From an uncultured Oscillospiraceae bacterium (GTDB lineage: Bacteria > Bacillota > Clostridia > Oscillospirales > Ruminococcaceae), in contig CAJTNJ010000004.1 of assembly GCA_910577565.1 (NCBI GenBank), positions 60,493 to 124,492 of the forward strand: a stretch of DNA of 64,000 bases. Reading direction: 5' to 3'. Every line of letters begins with the position of its first letter. Within the stretch, counting starts at the first letter, position 1. A program made the position numbers and the translations under genes. Positions 1-9,637 of this stretch are shown piece by piece. The notes beneath the pieces are model-generated. The model did not search any database, had not been told where the DNA came from, and saw only the letters and a list, made by a program, of their open reading frames with translations.

Positions 1-2034
1 CTCATCAAGCATTAATCCTGCAATTGACTGTAAATTTTTATTTGTAAGTTTATTAAACACTATTATCTCATCAACGCGAGCTATAAACTCAGGTCTTAAA
101 AATTTTTCTAAAGCTTTTTTTGCCTTATCACTTTCCAATTGATCTTGAGTTTTATCAAAACCGACAATTCCGGATTTATCAGCACTTCCAGCATTTGACG
201 TCATTATAATAACTGTATTTTCAAAGTTAATCGATCTGCTGTGTGAATCTGTCACTTTGCCTTCATCCAAAATTTGTAACAGCAAATTCATAACATCAGG
301 ATGTGCTTTTTCAATTTCATCAAAAAGAATGACGGAATATGGTCTGCGACGTACTTTTTCAGTAAGTTGACCTGCGTCATCATAACCAACATATCCTGGA
401 GGTGAACCGGTAAGCCTGGAAACGGTGTGTTTTTCCATATACTCTGACATATCTATGCGTATTAATGGTTCAACACCATCAAATAGCACATCAGCTAACA
501 CCTTTACAAGTTCTGTTTTACCCACACCGGTTGGTCCTACAAATATAAAAGATGCTGGTCTGCGGCGTTTTGCAAGCTGCACTCTTCGACGCCTAATAGC
601 CTTTGATAAGGCCTCAACTGCTTTATCTTGTCCTATTATTTTAGACTTAAGTTCTAATTCGAGATTGCGCAATTTTAATGTTTCGCTATGCTCAACTTTT
701 GATGCTGGAATACCTGTCCAAAGCTCTATTACCTTGGTTAAATCTTGTTGCTCAACATATATGTCTTTAACAAGTGGCTCCATCTTATCTTTTTCTTGTT
801 TAATGCGACTAAGTTCTGATTTCACTTCGGCTATAGCCTGGTAGTCGGGATCTTCGGTTTCCGATTTTAAAGCTTCTTCTTTTTTAATAAGATTGTTATA
901 TTCATCAAGAATTTTGTCGTATTTTGTTATTTCTTTACTTCTTAGTGACCTACAAGCACATGCTTCATCCAAAAGGTCAATAGCCTTATCTGGCAAATAT
1001 CGGTCATTAATATATCTCTCAGAAAGCATAACGGCATCAAAAATAATCTGTGAGCTAACTTTTACTTTATGGTGTTTTTCATAGTAAGCTTTAATACCTT
1101 TGAGTATTTTTATGCTGTCATTGATATTAGGTTCATTAATTGTAACAGGTTGAAAACGTCGCTCAAGCGCAGAATCACTTTCAATATATTTTCGATATTC
1201 TCCAAATGTTGTGGCGCCAATAAGCTGTATCTCTCCTCTGGATAAAGCAGGCTTTAATATATTAGCAGCGCTCATTGACCCTTCAGAATCACCAGTTCCA
1301 ATGAGTGTGTGTATTTCATCAATAAACAATATAATATTTCCTGCTTGCTTTACCTCAGAAATTAGACCCTTAACACGACTTTCAAATTGACCCCTAAACT
1401 GAGTTCCTGCAACAAGAGCAGTCATATCCAAAAGATATAGTTCTTTATTTGACAATCTATATGGCACATTTCCATCAGCTATTTTTTGTGCAATCCCTTC
1501 GGCGATTGCAGTTTTACCTACACCGGGCTCACCAATTAAACAAGGATTGTTTTTTGTTCTGCGCGATAAAATTTGTATAACCCTATATATTTCCTTGTCT
1601 CTGCCTATAACATGATCAAGTTTATTCTCTTTGGCTTTTTGTGTAAGGTTCAAACCAAAATTAGCAAGATATTTAAATTTTTGCTTATTGGGTTGTTTTG
1701 ATTTATCATTTTTGGACTTAGAGTTACCATTTTGATGTTGGTTGTTTGTTGAATCCGCTTGCTGATCGTTGCTTTTGACTCCAAATGCCGCTGTAAAAGG
1801 ATTCAAAACGTCTGCACCACCAGGCTCAAAATCTTCTACGCCAAGCATACCCATAATGTGATTGCTTACATTTTCTATGCCTTCTATGTCAATTTTATCG
1901 GCTATATTATTTATTTGTGGTATATTCAGTTCTTTTGCGCACTGGAAACAAAGCCCTTCTGACACAGGCTTTCCATCAACTTCTCGACTGACAAAAATAA
2001 CTGCCATTCGTTTTTTGCATCTACTACAGAGCAT
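1..2034 (-). CDS. clpE: ClpE-type AAA+ unfoldase (C-terminus outside window)
   Basis: Hsp100/Clp ATPase expected to unfold proteins and pass them to ClpP in the cytoplasm. The ATG complementary to 2032-2034 follows a good AGAAAGGGAG site. The frame is open to base 1, so 678 residues are visible and the C-terminus is missing. Cysteines 3, 6, 29 and 32 form a CxxC-x22-CxxC zinc finger, the hallmark that separates ClpE from ClpC; the paired Clp_N repeats of ClpC are absent. A Gln/Asn/Ser/Lys-rich linker (about 85-118) leads to AAA+ domain 1 (GEPGVGKT at 168-175, then FIDEIHTL). A short charged middle segment and AAA+ domain 2 (GPTGVGKT near 500, then LFDEIEKAHPD) follow. No CtsR-type operator was recognised upstream. 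The family call is firm. ClpE rather than another zinc-finger Clp is likely but not proven. Confidence 0.88.
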   Translation of the reverse strand, partial: MLCSRCKKRMAVIFVSREVDGKPVSEGLCFQCAKELNIPQINNIADKIDIEGIENVSNHIMGMLGVEDFEPGGADVLNPFTAAFGVKSNDQQADSTNNQHQNGNSKSKNDKSKQPNKQKFKYLANFGLNLTQKAKENKLDHVIGRDKEIYRVIQILSRRTKNNPCLIGEPGVGKTAIAEGIAQKIADGNVPYRLSNKELYLLDMTALVAGTQFRGQFESRVKGLISEVKQAGNIILFIDEIHTLIGTGDSEGSMSAANILKPALSRGEIQLIGATTFGEYRKYIESDSALERRFQPVTINEPNINDSIKILKGIKAYYEKHHKVKVSSQIIFDAVMLSERYINDRYLPDKAIDLLDEACACRSLRSKEITKYDKILDEYNNLIKKEEALKSETEDPDYQAIAEVKSELSRIKQEKDKMEPLVKDIYVEQQDLTKVIELWTGIPASKVEHSETLKLRNLELELKSKIIGQDKAVEALSKAIRRRRVQLAKRRRPASFIFVGPTGVGKTELVKVLADVLFDGVEPLIRIDMSEYMEKHTVSRLTGSPPGYVGYDDAGQLTEKVRRRPYSVILFDEIEKAHPDVMNLLLQILDEGKVTDSHSRSINFENTVIIMTSNAGSADKSGIVGFDKTQDQLESDKAKKALEKFLRPEFIARVDEIIVFNKLTNKNLQSIAGLMLDE

Positions 2035-2118
2035 TATATACTCCCTTTCTATTAAATAAAAATTCTTTGATTTTTGCGAAAATAAAATTATATGTTGCTA
2101 ATATCATTATGCTATATA

Positions 2119-2147
2119 ATTATATTTTTTTCAAGCAGATTATTCAA
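2119..2147 (-). promoter_or_regulatory. Promoter for clpE
   Basis: On the minus strand TTGAAT (2142-2147) and TATAAT (2119-2124) are separated by 17 bp, a good sigma-A match about 85 bp upstream of the start codon. A second, weaker pair (TTGAAA/CATAAT) overlaps it. Confidence 0.6.
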
Positions 2148-2203
2148 GCATATTATATGAACAAATTAATAACATTTTAATAAACATGTTGCGTTGTTAT
2201 ATA

Positions 2204-2914
2204 TTAAATTGCAAACGGATTAATCTTGTAAAACACAAAAAACAAATGCGTATCGCTAATTATATTTGTATTTAAAAAATTAAGCTGATCTTTGGTTATT
2301 AATATTAAAACCCAAGAAATTATTGCGATTATAAAAATAATAATTCCTGCTTTTACAATTCCGCAAAGTCCGCCTAAAAGACCGTTTAGCATTCCGATTA
2401 TAGGTACTTTATTTAAAACTCCTGTTAATTTATATATATAATGAAACAATATTTTGCATAGTATAAATAAAACAAAAAACAGCAATAAAGACATAACTAA
2501 AATAACAGATGGCCTAACAATTTGAGTTGTTATAGCGTTAGCTGCTGCATATATGTTTTGTTGAGCTATAAACACGCCTGCAACATCATCTATAGTTTTT
2601 CCTCCCAATAAGTAGGAAGTTAAAAAATCAGGCACTATATTAGAAAGTTCCGACAAGCCATTTGATAAATTGCCCGCACTAAGTGAGGAATATAGTGTAT
2701 TTGAAATGCTCTCTTGAATTGAGGAGGCAAGTAAATTATCGAATATTAGCTGCGAGATAAATTTTCCAATAAAATTTGCGATGAAAAAACTCACAACATA
2801 ACTTGCAATTGATAATATACTACGCAAAAAACCTTTGCGGTATGAGAATATCACGCTAAATATCAATATAAAAATGACAATTGCGTCTAATATAATAGGT
2901 GTCATTAAATGCAT
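2204..2914 (-). CDS. CvpA-family membrane protein
   Basis: A 236-residue polytopic membrane protein of the CvpA (colicin V production) family. The N-terminus shows the family pattern: a hydrophobic helix, a YRKGFLRS turn, then a second long helix. Two further hydrophobic stretches sit at about 150-180 and 190-215, with a short glycine-rich GMLNGLLGGLCG segment between them. The start has a strong AAGGAGG site. It is the last gene of the long minus-strand run and lies 12 bp after the DUF5711-like gene. The biochemical role of CvpA proteins in Clostridia is not established; envelope maintenance is only an inference from other bacteria. Confidence 0.8.
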   Translation of the reverse strand: MHLMTPIILDAIVIFILIFSVIFSYRKGFLRSILSIASYVVSFFIANFIGKFISQLIFDNLLASSIQESISNTLYSSLSAGNLSNGLSELSNIVPDFLTSYLLGGKTIDDVAGVFIAQQNIYAAANAITTQIVRPSVILVMSLLLFFVLFILCKILFHYIYKLTGVLNKVPIIGMLNGLLGGLCGIVKAGIIIFIIAIISWVLILITKDQLNFLNTNIISDTHLFFVFYKINPFAI

Positions 2915-2926
2915 TAATTATCCTCC

Positions 2927-4054
2927 TTAATAAATATAAAATTTATTTATTTGATTTTGTGATATGTCATATCCAAATGCACCTATGTATACTAACTTTA
3001 CGGCGCTTTGTTTATTTTCATGTGTGCTTAAAGTCTCTAACTTCATATTATAACAAATTACAGAATTATCACTTAAAACAAGCACATTATTCCCATCGCT
3101 TTTTATACACCTAATGTTATTGTTTGACTCTATTTGCCCAATAATACTTCCTAATTTATCGTATACTACAATATTGCAGTTAAATTTAACCTCTTCTCCA
3201 AATAAAAGTACGGTATAATTATTTTGCGTTGTAACATATTGCTTTAATTTTTGGGTATATATAATATCTTTTATTTTGCTCCCATTTTTATCCATAACAA
3301 CCATTTTATTATCGCATACAGCATGAATATATCCGCCTTCCAAGCCTATAGAAATTGGCATAGAATTTTCAATATCTGTTTTAAACAACTCGCGACTCTG
3401 AGAAAAATTCAGCCCATAAACAACACCTTTAGTGAAACCTTCACTAGCGCCAATTGTTGCAACAACACAACCTTTACCTTTGTTTGTGAACTGAAGATCA
3501 ACAATTAAATTTTCTGCTAAATTCCATTTAAATATTTGATTGGCTGATTTGTCATAAACAGTCAAACTGCAAGCGTATCGTTCATCTTCAGTTACTATTG
3601 CAATGTTTCCATTTTCTGCAATCTTGCCAAGCATTATTTTATTTTCTACAGTTTCACTCAATATGGTATTGTTGTTGTTTTCTATACTATAATTTGTGCC
3701 GCCTTGTTCATATAGCATTATATAATCACCACAGTTGTTTATAACGGGGGAAATGGCACTATGATTTATTGTTCTGAGTTTTGTTCCTTTATCTGAGTAG
3801 AAAATTAGCTCTTTATTTGTAAGAACTACAATTTTAGATTCGCTATTAGTGCAATCAACAATGGGGTCTCCTGAAAGTGAAACTAGCAAACCAGTTGAAT
3901 TATCTTTGTAAAATTGAGGTTTTATAAGTAAAACCCATATAAAAATTCCTAATAGACATAGTCCAAAGGCTACAATTAACCATTTGATGCATCTAATTAG
4001 TTTTTTCCTCTTTTTTTGTTTTTTATAGGTATTAATATTTAATCTATCATTCAT
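2927..4054 (-). CDS. Membrane-anchored beta-propeller-like protein (DUF5711-like)
   Basis: 375 residues. A basic N-terminus (KKQKKRKK) precedes one transmembrane helix at about 20-45. The rest is predicted extracytoplasmic and made of short repeating beta-rich units (for example VVDCTNSESKIVVLTN, VYDKSANQIFKWNL), as in PQQ/WD-like propellers. No catalytic motif is visible. From memory of clostridial gene neighbourhoods this matches the DUF5711 family, which often sits beside cvpA as here (12 bp gap). Function is unknown. The tight spacing and shared membrane location suggest that it and the CvpA protein act together, which is inference. Confidence 0.65.
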   Translation of the reverse strand: MNDRLNINTYKKQKKRKKLIRCIKWLIVAFGLCLLGIFIWVLLIKPQFYKDNSTGLLVSLSGDPIVDCTNSESKIVVLTNKELIFYSDKGTKLRTINHSAISPVINNCGDYIMLYEQGGTNYSIENNNNTILSETVENKIMLGKIAENGNIAIVTEDERYACSLTVYDKSANQIFKWNLAENLIVDLQFTNKGKGCVVATIGASEGFTKGVVYGLNFSQSRELFKTDIENSMPISIGLEGGYIHAVCDNKMVVMDKNGSKIKDIIYTQKLKQYVTTQNNYTVLLFGEEVKFNCNIVVYDKLGSIIGQIESNNNIRCIKSDGNNVLVLSDNSVICYNMKLETLSTHENKQSAVKLVYIGAFGYDISQNQINKFYIY

Positions 4055-4083
4055 ATTAAAATTTACTCCTAAGTTAATCTAAC

Positions 4084-4818
4084 TTAATATTTTACGTCAT
4101 TGAGATATAATCCTTTGGCAGGAGCAGTCTTTCCTGCTAAACTCCTATCTTTGGCAATAATAATATTTTTAATGTCATCTATATCTATCAAGCCTTCAGA
4201 TACACCTATTAGTGTTCCAACCAAGATTCTGACCATATTGTGTAAAAAACCATTGCCTATAAATTTAAAAATAACCATTTCTCTATCTTGTGACAATTCT
4301 ATATTATATATATTGCGAGTTTTTTTGACAACTGATGATTTAGAGGAACAAAACGAAGTAAAGTCGTGTTCGCCAATAAATTCTTTTGCAGCAAGCTTAA
4401 TTTTATCAATATTTAATTTTCTGTCATAGTGCCATGCAAGATCTTTTAAAAAAGGGTTTCTAATTTTGGAATTGTGTATCTTATATAAATATTCTTTAGA
4501 TTTTGCGGAATAGCGGGCATGAAAACTTGGGCTGACTTCAACTATTGATATGACTTCTATGTCAAAGGGCAAAAATGTGCTTATTGCTCTTCTTAGATTT
4601 TCTTTTGGTATATTTACATCAATATCCATATGGAAATAAAATTTGTTAGCATGAACTTTTGCATCGGTGCGAGAACATGCTACTATATCTGTTCTTGAAC
4701 CAACTACTTTTTCTATTGAATCTTGAACAACTTCTTGAACTGTTATAGCATTTTGTTGCACTTGCCAACCATGATAAGCCGATCCGTTGTAACTAATACA
4801 AAAAAGCAATCTAACCAT
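4084..4818 (-). CDS. truA: tRNA pseudouridine(38-40) synthase TruA
   Basis: Converts uridines 38-40 in the anticodon stem-loop of many tRNAs to pseudouridine, in the cytoplasm. 244 residues is a normal length. The N-terminal motif YNGSAYHGWQ and the catalytic loop SRTDAKVHA are clear. Asp52 is the expected catalytic aspartate; the usual glycine two residues later is lysine here. The C-terminal GNGFLHNMVR motif is also present. It sits between ecfT (28 bp upstream) and the DUF5711-like gene (29 bp downstream). Clustering of ecfA1-ecfA2-ecfT-truA is common in Firmicutes, so the context supports the call. Confidence 0.96.
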   Translation of the reverse strand: MVRLLFCISYNGSAYHGWQVQQNAITVQEVVQDSIEKVVGSRTDIVACSRTDAKVHANKFYFHMDIDVNIPKENLRRAISTFLPFDIEVISIVEVSPSFHARYSAKSKEYLYKIHNSKIRNPFLKDLAWHYDRKLNIDKIKLAAKEFIGEHDFTSFCSSKSSVVKKTRNIYNIELSQDREMVIFKFIGNGFLHNMVRILVGTLIGVSEGLIDIDDIKNIIIAKDRSLAGKTAPAKGLYLNDVKY

Positions 4819-4846
4819 CAGTCACCTTACCTGCGTCAATTTAATT

Positions 4847-5650
4847 TTAAGTAAATATATTTAAACATATTAAAACTGTGAAGAACAATATCATAAAAAT
4901 TATAGATAAAAAATCTAAATAGCTATATTTCAAAGCTCTGTAGCGAGTTCTTCCATCGCCGCCTCTATAACACCGAGATTCCATTGCAATTGAAAGTTCG
5001 TTGGCCCTTCGAAAAGCCGATACGAATAAAGGGATTAATATCGGAATGATTGACTTTACTCTTTTTATAATGCTGCCGTTTTCCATATCAACGCCACGTG
5101 ATTTTTGTGCGGCCATGATTTTTGTTGTTTCATCAATTAATGTAGGTACAAAGCGCATTGATATTGTCATCATCATTGCAAGTTCATGGACAGGGAAGTG
5201 TATTTTTTTCAGCGGGCTTAAGAGGATTTCAATACCATCAGTTAAATCTATCGGCAGGGTAGTATAGGTAAGAAGTGATGATCCCGCTATTAGAAGCACT
5301 ATTCTTACAATCATTATTAGCGCAAGATTTATTGCTCCAGTTGTTATTGAAAATATCCAAAACCTAAATATTATATCTCCGGTTTTAACAAAAAATAGGT
5401 TGATAAGAAAAGTGAAAAATAAAACTGGCAAAATTGGCTTCATATTACTAAAAATCATTTTAAACGGTATTTTGCAGATAATGTATAAAGACAGAATAAA
5501 TATGCCATTAATTAAATATGCAAATGGATTATTAACAATAAATAAAATAATAATATAAACTATTGTGAGAATTATTTTTGTCCTTGGATCAATTTTGTGG
5601 AGTACCGAATTGCCGGTAAAATATTGACCAATAGTAATATCGCCTATCAT
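4847..5650 (-). CDS. ecfT: Energy-coupling factor transporter transmembrane protein EcfT
   Basis: T component of a group II ECF vitamin/metal transporter. It is the membrane scaffold joining the two ATPases to interchangeable substrate-binding S components. 267 residues with several hydrophobic helices. The cytoplasmic coupling helices carry the two family Ala-Arg-Gly-type motifs, seen here as AAQKSRGVD and AMESRCYRGG. Its ATG overlaps the ecfA2 stop by 4 bp, so translation is likely coupled. No S component gene is in the window, so the substrate cannot be named; the module is probably shared by several S proteins encoded elsewhere. Confidence 0.94.
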   Translation of the reverse strand: MIGDITIGQYFTGNSVLHKIDPRTKIILTIVYIIILFIVNNPFAYLINGIFILSLYIICKIPFKMIFSNMKPILPVLFFTFLINLFFVKTGDIIFRFWIFSITTGAINLALIMIVRIVLLIAGSSLLTYTTLPIDLTDGIEILLSPLKKIHFPVHELAMMMTISMRFVPTLIDETTKIMAAQKSRGVDMENGSIIKRVKSIIPILIPLFVSAFRRANELSIAMESRCYRGGDGRTRYRALKYSYLDFLSIIFMILFFTVLICLNIFT

Positions 5651-6510
5651 TGTTCAGCCTTCTTTGCAATCAAGCTATTTAAAACTTTAATAGCCTGTTT
5701 TACTGTATATATGTTTGTGGGCACATCAAACCCGCGGTTTTTTAATTTTATAAACACTTGAGATATTTCAGGTATATCTAAACCTATTTTTTGCAGCTCA
5801 TTAGCTCTTTTAAATATATTTTCAATTGAGTTATAATCAAAAATTTGGCCTTTATTCATCACTATTATTTTATCGGCATATTTAGCCACATCCTCCATGC
5901 TATGTGTTACATGAAGTACCGTGCACTCAGTTTTTTTATGATAATCTTTAATCATATCCAATATTTTATCTCTGCCCATAGGGTCAAGACCCGCTGTTGG
6001 TTCATCAAGTACAAGTATTTTAGGCATCATTGCTATAATGCCTGCAAGTGCGACTCGTCTTTTTTGACCACCAGAAATTTCAAAAGGGCTTTTATGTAAA
6101 ATGTCTTTTGAAAGGCCAACCATTATGCATGCATCATGGACCCTTTTCTTTATTTCATCATCATTCAATCCTAAATTTTGGGGGCCAAAAGCAATATCTT
6201 TTTCAATTGTTTCTTCAAACAACTGATATTCAGGATATTGAAAGACAAGCCCTATTTTAGTTCTTATGTTTGCAAGTTTTTTATTGCTAGCCCATATGTC
6301 CTCACCGTTTATATAAACATTGCCAAAAGTAGGCTTAAGAATGCCGTTTATGTGTTGTATCAAAGTGGATTTTCCGGAACCGGTATGTCCTATTATGCCC
6401 ACATAGCATCCTTTTTCTATTTTTAAAGATATATTGTTTATGGCTTTAATTTTCTTATTGTTAGCGCCACCATAAATATAGGTTAAATTTTTGAGTTCAA
6501 TTGCTGACAA
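5647..6510 (-). CDS. ecfA2: ECF transporter ATPase EcfA2
   Basis: One of the two ABC ATPases powering the ECF module. 287 residues. Walker A GHTGSGKST is at 41-49, followed by the Q-loop (VFQYPEYQLF), the signature SGGQKRRVALAG, Walker B ILVLDEPTAGLDP and the H-loop (LHVTHSMED). The start is a TTG (complement of 6508-6510). Its GGAGG site lies inside the last codons of ecfA1, and no ATG fits this position. It overlaps ecfT by 4 bp. The EPTAGLDP Walker B and its position after the EATAMLDP paralogue identify it as the A2 type. Confidence 0.95.
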   Translation of the reverse strand: MSAIELKNLTYIYGGANNKKIKAINNISLKIEKGCYVGIIGHTGSGKSTLIQHINGILKPTFGNVYINGEDIWASNKKLANIRTKIGLVFQYPEYQLFEETIEKDIAFGPQNLGLNDDEIKKRVHDACIMVGLSKDILHKSPFEISGGQKRRVALAGIIAMMPKILVLDEPTAGLDPMGRDKILDMIKDYHKKTECTVLHVTHSMEDVAKYADKIIVMNKGQIFDYNSIENIFKRANELQKIGLDIPEISQVFIKLKNRGFDVPTNIYTVKQAIKVLNSLIAKKAEQ

Positions 6511-6513
6511 AAC

Positions 6514-7359
6514 CTAACCTCCCAATAAATTTTCTAAAACATTTACACACTCGTCTACATTCAAGACGACTTTTGGTTTTATAAAATTGTTTTTGGATAG
6601 TTCATTTATTAGTTGTGTTACTTGAGGCACCGAAAGATGAGCTTTTTTTAAGGCATATTCATCAGCAAAAACTTCTTTTGGGGAATCGTTTTTTATAATT
6701 TTCCCATTGCTTATAACTACTATTCTATCAGCAAAAGCAGCCTCTTCCATATAATGAGTAATGTGAATTATTGTAGTACCGTTTTCTTTGTTGAGTTTTT
6801 TCATTATTTCAATGACTTCTTTTCTTCCAACAGGATCTAGCATAGCGGTTGCCTCATCAAACACTATGCATTTTGGTTTTATTGCAAGAATTCCGGCTAT
6901 AGCTACTCTTTGTTTTTGTCCTCCTGAAAGATTATATACCGCATGATCTTTGTATTCATACATTCCAACAGCAGATAGTGATTCATCGACTCGCCTTATT
7001 ATTTCACTTTGCTCAATCCCTAAATTTTCAGGTGCAAAAGCGACATCTTCTTCAACTAAAGTTGCGACAATTTGATTATCCGGATTTTGGAAAACCACAC
7101 CAACATTTTTCCTGATTTCAAAAATTGTTTCCTCGTTTGAAGTATCAAAACCACTTACAATTATAGTTCCGGAGGTGGGTGTAAGTATCGCGTTGCAGAG
7201 TTTTGCAAATGTAGACTTGCCACTTCCATTATGACCTACAACTGCTATAAATTCGCCTTGTTTTACTTCCAAATTTATGTCATAAAGCACATTGATTTCA
7301 TTTCTATCGTTAATATATGAAAAATAAAGTTTATTAACATCAATTAATGATTCGTTCAT
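6514..7359 (-). CDS. ecfA1: ECF transporter ATPase EcfA1
   Basis: Partner ATPase of EcfA2 in the ECF module. 281 residues. Walker A GHNGSGKST is at 42-50, then Q-loop VFQNPDNQIV, signature LSGGQKQRVAIAG, and Walker B CIVFDEATAMLDP, whose Ala-Thr-Ala-Met variant is typical of EcfA1. The switch histidine is in IHITHYMEE. Only 3 bp separate it from ecfA2, and it lies 34 bp after the methyltransferase gene, so it belongs to the ruvC-led run. Confidence 0.95.
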   Translation of the reverse strand: MNESLIDVNKLYFSYINDRNEINVLYDINLEVKQGEFIAVVGHNGSGKSTFAKLCNAILTPTSGTIIVSGFDTSNEETIFEIRKNVGVVFQNPDNQIVATLVEEDVAFAPENLGIEQSEIIRRVDESLSAVGMYEYKDHAVYNLSGGQKQRVAIAGILAIKPKCIVFDEATAMLDPVGRKEVIEIMKKLNKENGTTIIHITHYMEEAAFADRIVVISNGKIIKNDSPKEVFADEYALKKAHLSVPQVTQLINELSKNNFIKPKVVLNVDECVNVLENLLGG

Positions 7360-7393
7360 TTTTGCCCTCTTTTCTCATATCTAATATGATTTT

Positions 7394-8254
7394 TTAATTG
7401 AAAGCAAGAGCTGTGCTTCCACAAGGCAGTTCGAAATTAGTGGTTTTGACTTTAAGCCCTATTTCATCGCATGAAACATTTAAAAATAGTTTAGAAACTG
7501 TCAAATCAAGCAAATATTTCATTGTTGAAGGTGACAAACCGCAAGTATATGAATTAAGTGCAAAAAACAATGGCATGTCCGACAACAATTGAGAAAGGTT
7601 GATTAAAAGATGATATATTTTATCTTCTATTTTCCAAATTTCGCCACTCGGTCCCCTGCCATAAGAAGGTGGGTCTAAAATGATTGCGTCATATTTTCTG
7701 CCGCGGCGTATCTCTCTTAGAACAAATTTTTCACAATCATCCACTATCCACCTTATAGGTGATTTTTCCAAACCCGACGATTTGGCGTTTTCTTTAGCCC
7801 ATAAAACCATGCCCTTTGAAGCATCCACATGACATACCGATGCTCCGGCTTTAGCACACGCTAAAGTTGCTCCTCCGGTGTATGCAAACAAGTTTAATAC
7901 AGACACTTTATTTTTTGTGTCTTTAATTTTTTTTATAAAAAATTCCCAATTAGCCGCTTGTTCCGGAAACAGGCCCATATGTTTGAACCCTGTTGGTTTA
8001 ACATTAAATTTTAAATCTTGCCAACAAATTTGTTGAGAATTAATTTCATCGCCGAAATATTCCCAATTTCCACCTCCTTGTGATGATCGATGATAGCAAG
8101 CATCGGCTTTTTTCCATAGTGAATTTTTTTTTGGAGTATTCCATATAACTTGTGGGTCTGGCCTAATTAAAATTTTGTTGCCCCATCTTTCTAAACGGTT
8201 GTTGGAAGAAGCATCTATGAGCTCATAATCTTTCCAATTAGCAGCTAGTCTCAT
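7394..8254 (-). CDS. Class I SAM-dependent methyltransferase, RlmI/COG1092-like
   Basis: 286 residues, probably a 23S rRNA cytosine-C5-type methyltransferase or a close relative. The N-terminal beta-rich part (about 1-110) lacks a clear PUA domain. The Rossmann core has the SAM motif LNLFAYTGGATLACAKAGA, the acidic ribose-binding segment VCHVDASKG and the catalytic-type motif ILDPPSYGRGP. These match the C-terminal domain of RlmI/RlmK. The gene overlaps glmM by 4 bp, so it is translationally coupled. The exact target nucleotide is not known; RNA as substrate is inferred from the family. Confidence 0.82.
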   Translation of the reverse strand: MRLAANWKDYELIDASSNNRLERWGNKILIRPDPQVIWNTPKKNSLWKKADACYHRSSQGGGNWEYFGDEINSQQICWQDLKFNVKPTGFKHMGLFPEQAANWEFFIKKIKDTKNKVSVLNLFAYTGGATLACAKAGASVCHVDASKGMVLWAKENAKSSGLEKSPIRWIVDDCEKFVLREIRRGRKYDAIILDPPSYGRGPSGEIWKIEDKIYHLLINLSQLLSDMPLFFALNSYTCGLSPSTMKYLLDLTVSKLFLNVSCDEIGLKVKTTNFELPCGSTALAFN

Positions 8255-9603
8255 ATTTCTAAAACCTTGGTTATCTTATTCACTATGTCATTGGATATTT
8301 TTTTAATTAAATCCATATCTTTTCCTTCTAACATAACGCGAATTATTGGTTCGGTGCCAGAGCATCTTACTAAAATTCTTCCATCATTTCCTAAAATATT
8401 CTCTTGATTTTTTATATAATTTTTAATCTTTTCACTTTTTGAGTAGGTTTCTTTTTGTATTGCGTCTGCTTTTATGTTTACTAAAATCTGTGGAAATTTT
8501 TCCATTAAACTTGCAAGTTGAGAAAATGTTTTTTTGCTGTCTTTTATACATTTTATTAATTGCACAGCAGTCAATTGCCCATCACCGGTGTTGGCATAAT
8601 CTTTAAAAATTATATGTCCCGATTGTTCTCCACCTATTTTGTGTCCGTTTTTAAGCATATTTTCAAGAACATATCTGTCGCCAACAGACGTCACTTCACA
8701 ATTAATATTGTTATTCTTTGCAAAATGGAAAAAGCCTAAATTTGACATTATTGTTACAACAACAGTGTCGTTGTCTAACAAACCACCATCTTTCATATGC
8801 TTTGCAAATATTGCAATAAGCTGGTCACCGTCAATAAGAACTCCGTTTTCATCAACGGCCAAGCACCTGTCGGCGTCGCCATCAAATGCCACACCTACAT
8901 CAAAATCACCTTTTTTCACATAGTCGGCAAATTGTTCAATATGAGTTGAACCACAGTCTTTGTTTATATTGCATCCATCTGGTTTATCATTAATAAACTT
9001 CGCATCGGCGCTTAAGGCTTCAAACAAATTTTTTGCGGTAGCAGACGCGCTGCCATTAGCACAATCTACAGCAATTTTAAGCCCTGACAGATCACCGTCA
9101 ATGGTTTCACATATATATTTAACATAATCATCAACTGCTTTTTTGCAATAAAAGCATCTGCCTATTTGTTCGCAAGATTTGTGTGGTATTTTGTCTTCAA
9201 AATCAAGCACATATTTTTCAATCTCAAGCTCCAAATCGTCAGAAAGCTTAAACCCTTTATCATCAAATATTTTTATTCCATTAAACTTCATAGAGTTGTG
9301 AGATGCCGAAATCATTATGCCGGCTTTGCAGTTATATTTTCCAACTAACAAAGCTACCGCAGGAGTTGGAACAACGCCTATTAAACAGCAGTCAGCACCA
9401 ACAGAACAAATACCCGCAACTAAAGATGCCTCTAACATTTCACCGGAAATTCGAGTATCGCGCCCAATTAAAATGACAGGTTTTTTTGAACTATGCTTAG
9501 TCAAAACATATGCTGCTGCCCTTCCAATCTTCATTGCAAGTTCACAAGAAAGTTCTGTTCCTGCAATACCTCTAACTCCATCAGTACCAAAAAGTCTTCC
9601 CAT
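8251..9603 (-). CDS. glmM: Phosphoglucosamine mutase GlmM
   Basis: Interconverts glucosamine-6-phosphate and glucosamine-1-phosphate on the way to UDP-GlcNAc for peptidoglycan. 450 residues, the usual length. It has the GlmM N-terminus GRLFGTDGVRG, the phosphoserine loop MISASHNSMKFNG (active serine near 102), the metal-binding DGDADR motif, a sugar-binding GGEQSGH motif and the phosphate-binding RCSGTEP near the C-terminus. It is placed 34 bp after ruvB and overlaps the methyltransferase gene. Confidence 0.97.
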   Translation of the reverse strand: MGRLFGTDGVRGIAGTELSCELAMKIGRAAAYVLTKHSSKKPVILIGRDTRISGEMLEASLVAGICSVGADCCLIGVVPTPAVALLVGKYNCKAGIMISASHNSMKFNGIKIFDDKGFKLSDDLELEIEKYVLDFEDKIPHKSCEQIGRCFYCKKAVDDYVKYICETIDGDLSGLKIAVDCANGSASATAKNLFEALSADAKFINDKPDGCNINKDCGSTHIEQFADYVKKGDFDVGVAFDGDADRCLAVDENGVLIDGDQLIAIFAKHMKDGGLLDNDTVVVTIMSNLGFFHFAKNNNINCEVTSVGDRYVLENMLKNGHKIGGEQSGHIIFKDYANTGDGQLTAVQLIKCIKDSKKTFSQLASLMEKFPQILVNIKADAIQKETYSKSEKIKNYIKNQENILGNDGRILVRCSGTEPIIRVMLEGKDMDLIKKISNDIVNKITKVLEI

Positions 9604-9637
9604 AATATATGTAACCCCTTGAATTTATAATTATAAA

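Noticed and set aside
2035..2203. CIRCE or CtsR heat-shock operator upstream of clpE
   Set aside because: No inverted TTAGCACTC or tandem GGTCAAA-like repeat could be found by eye.
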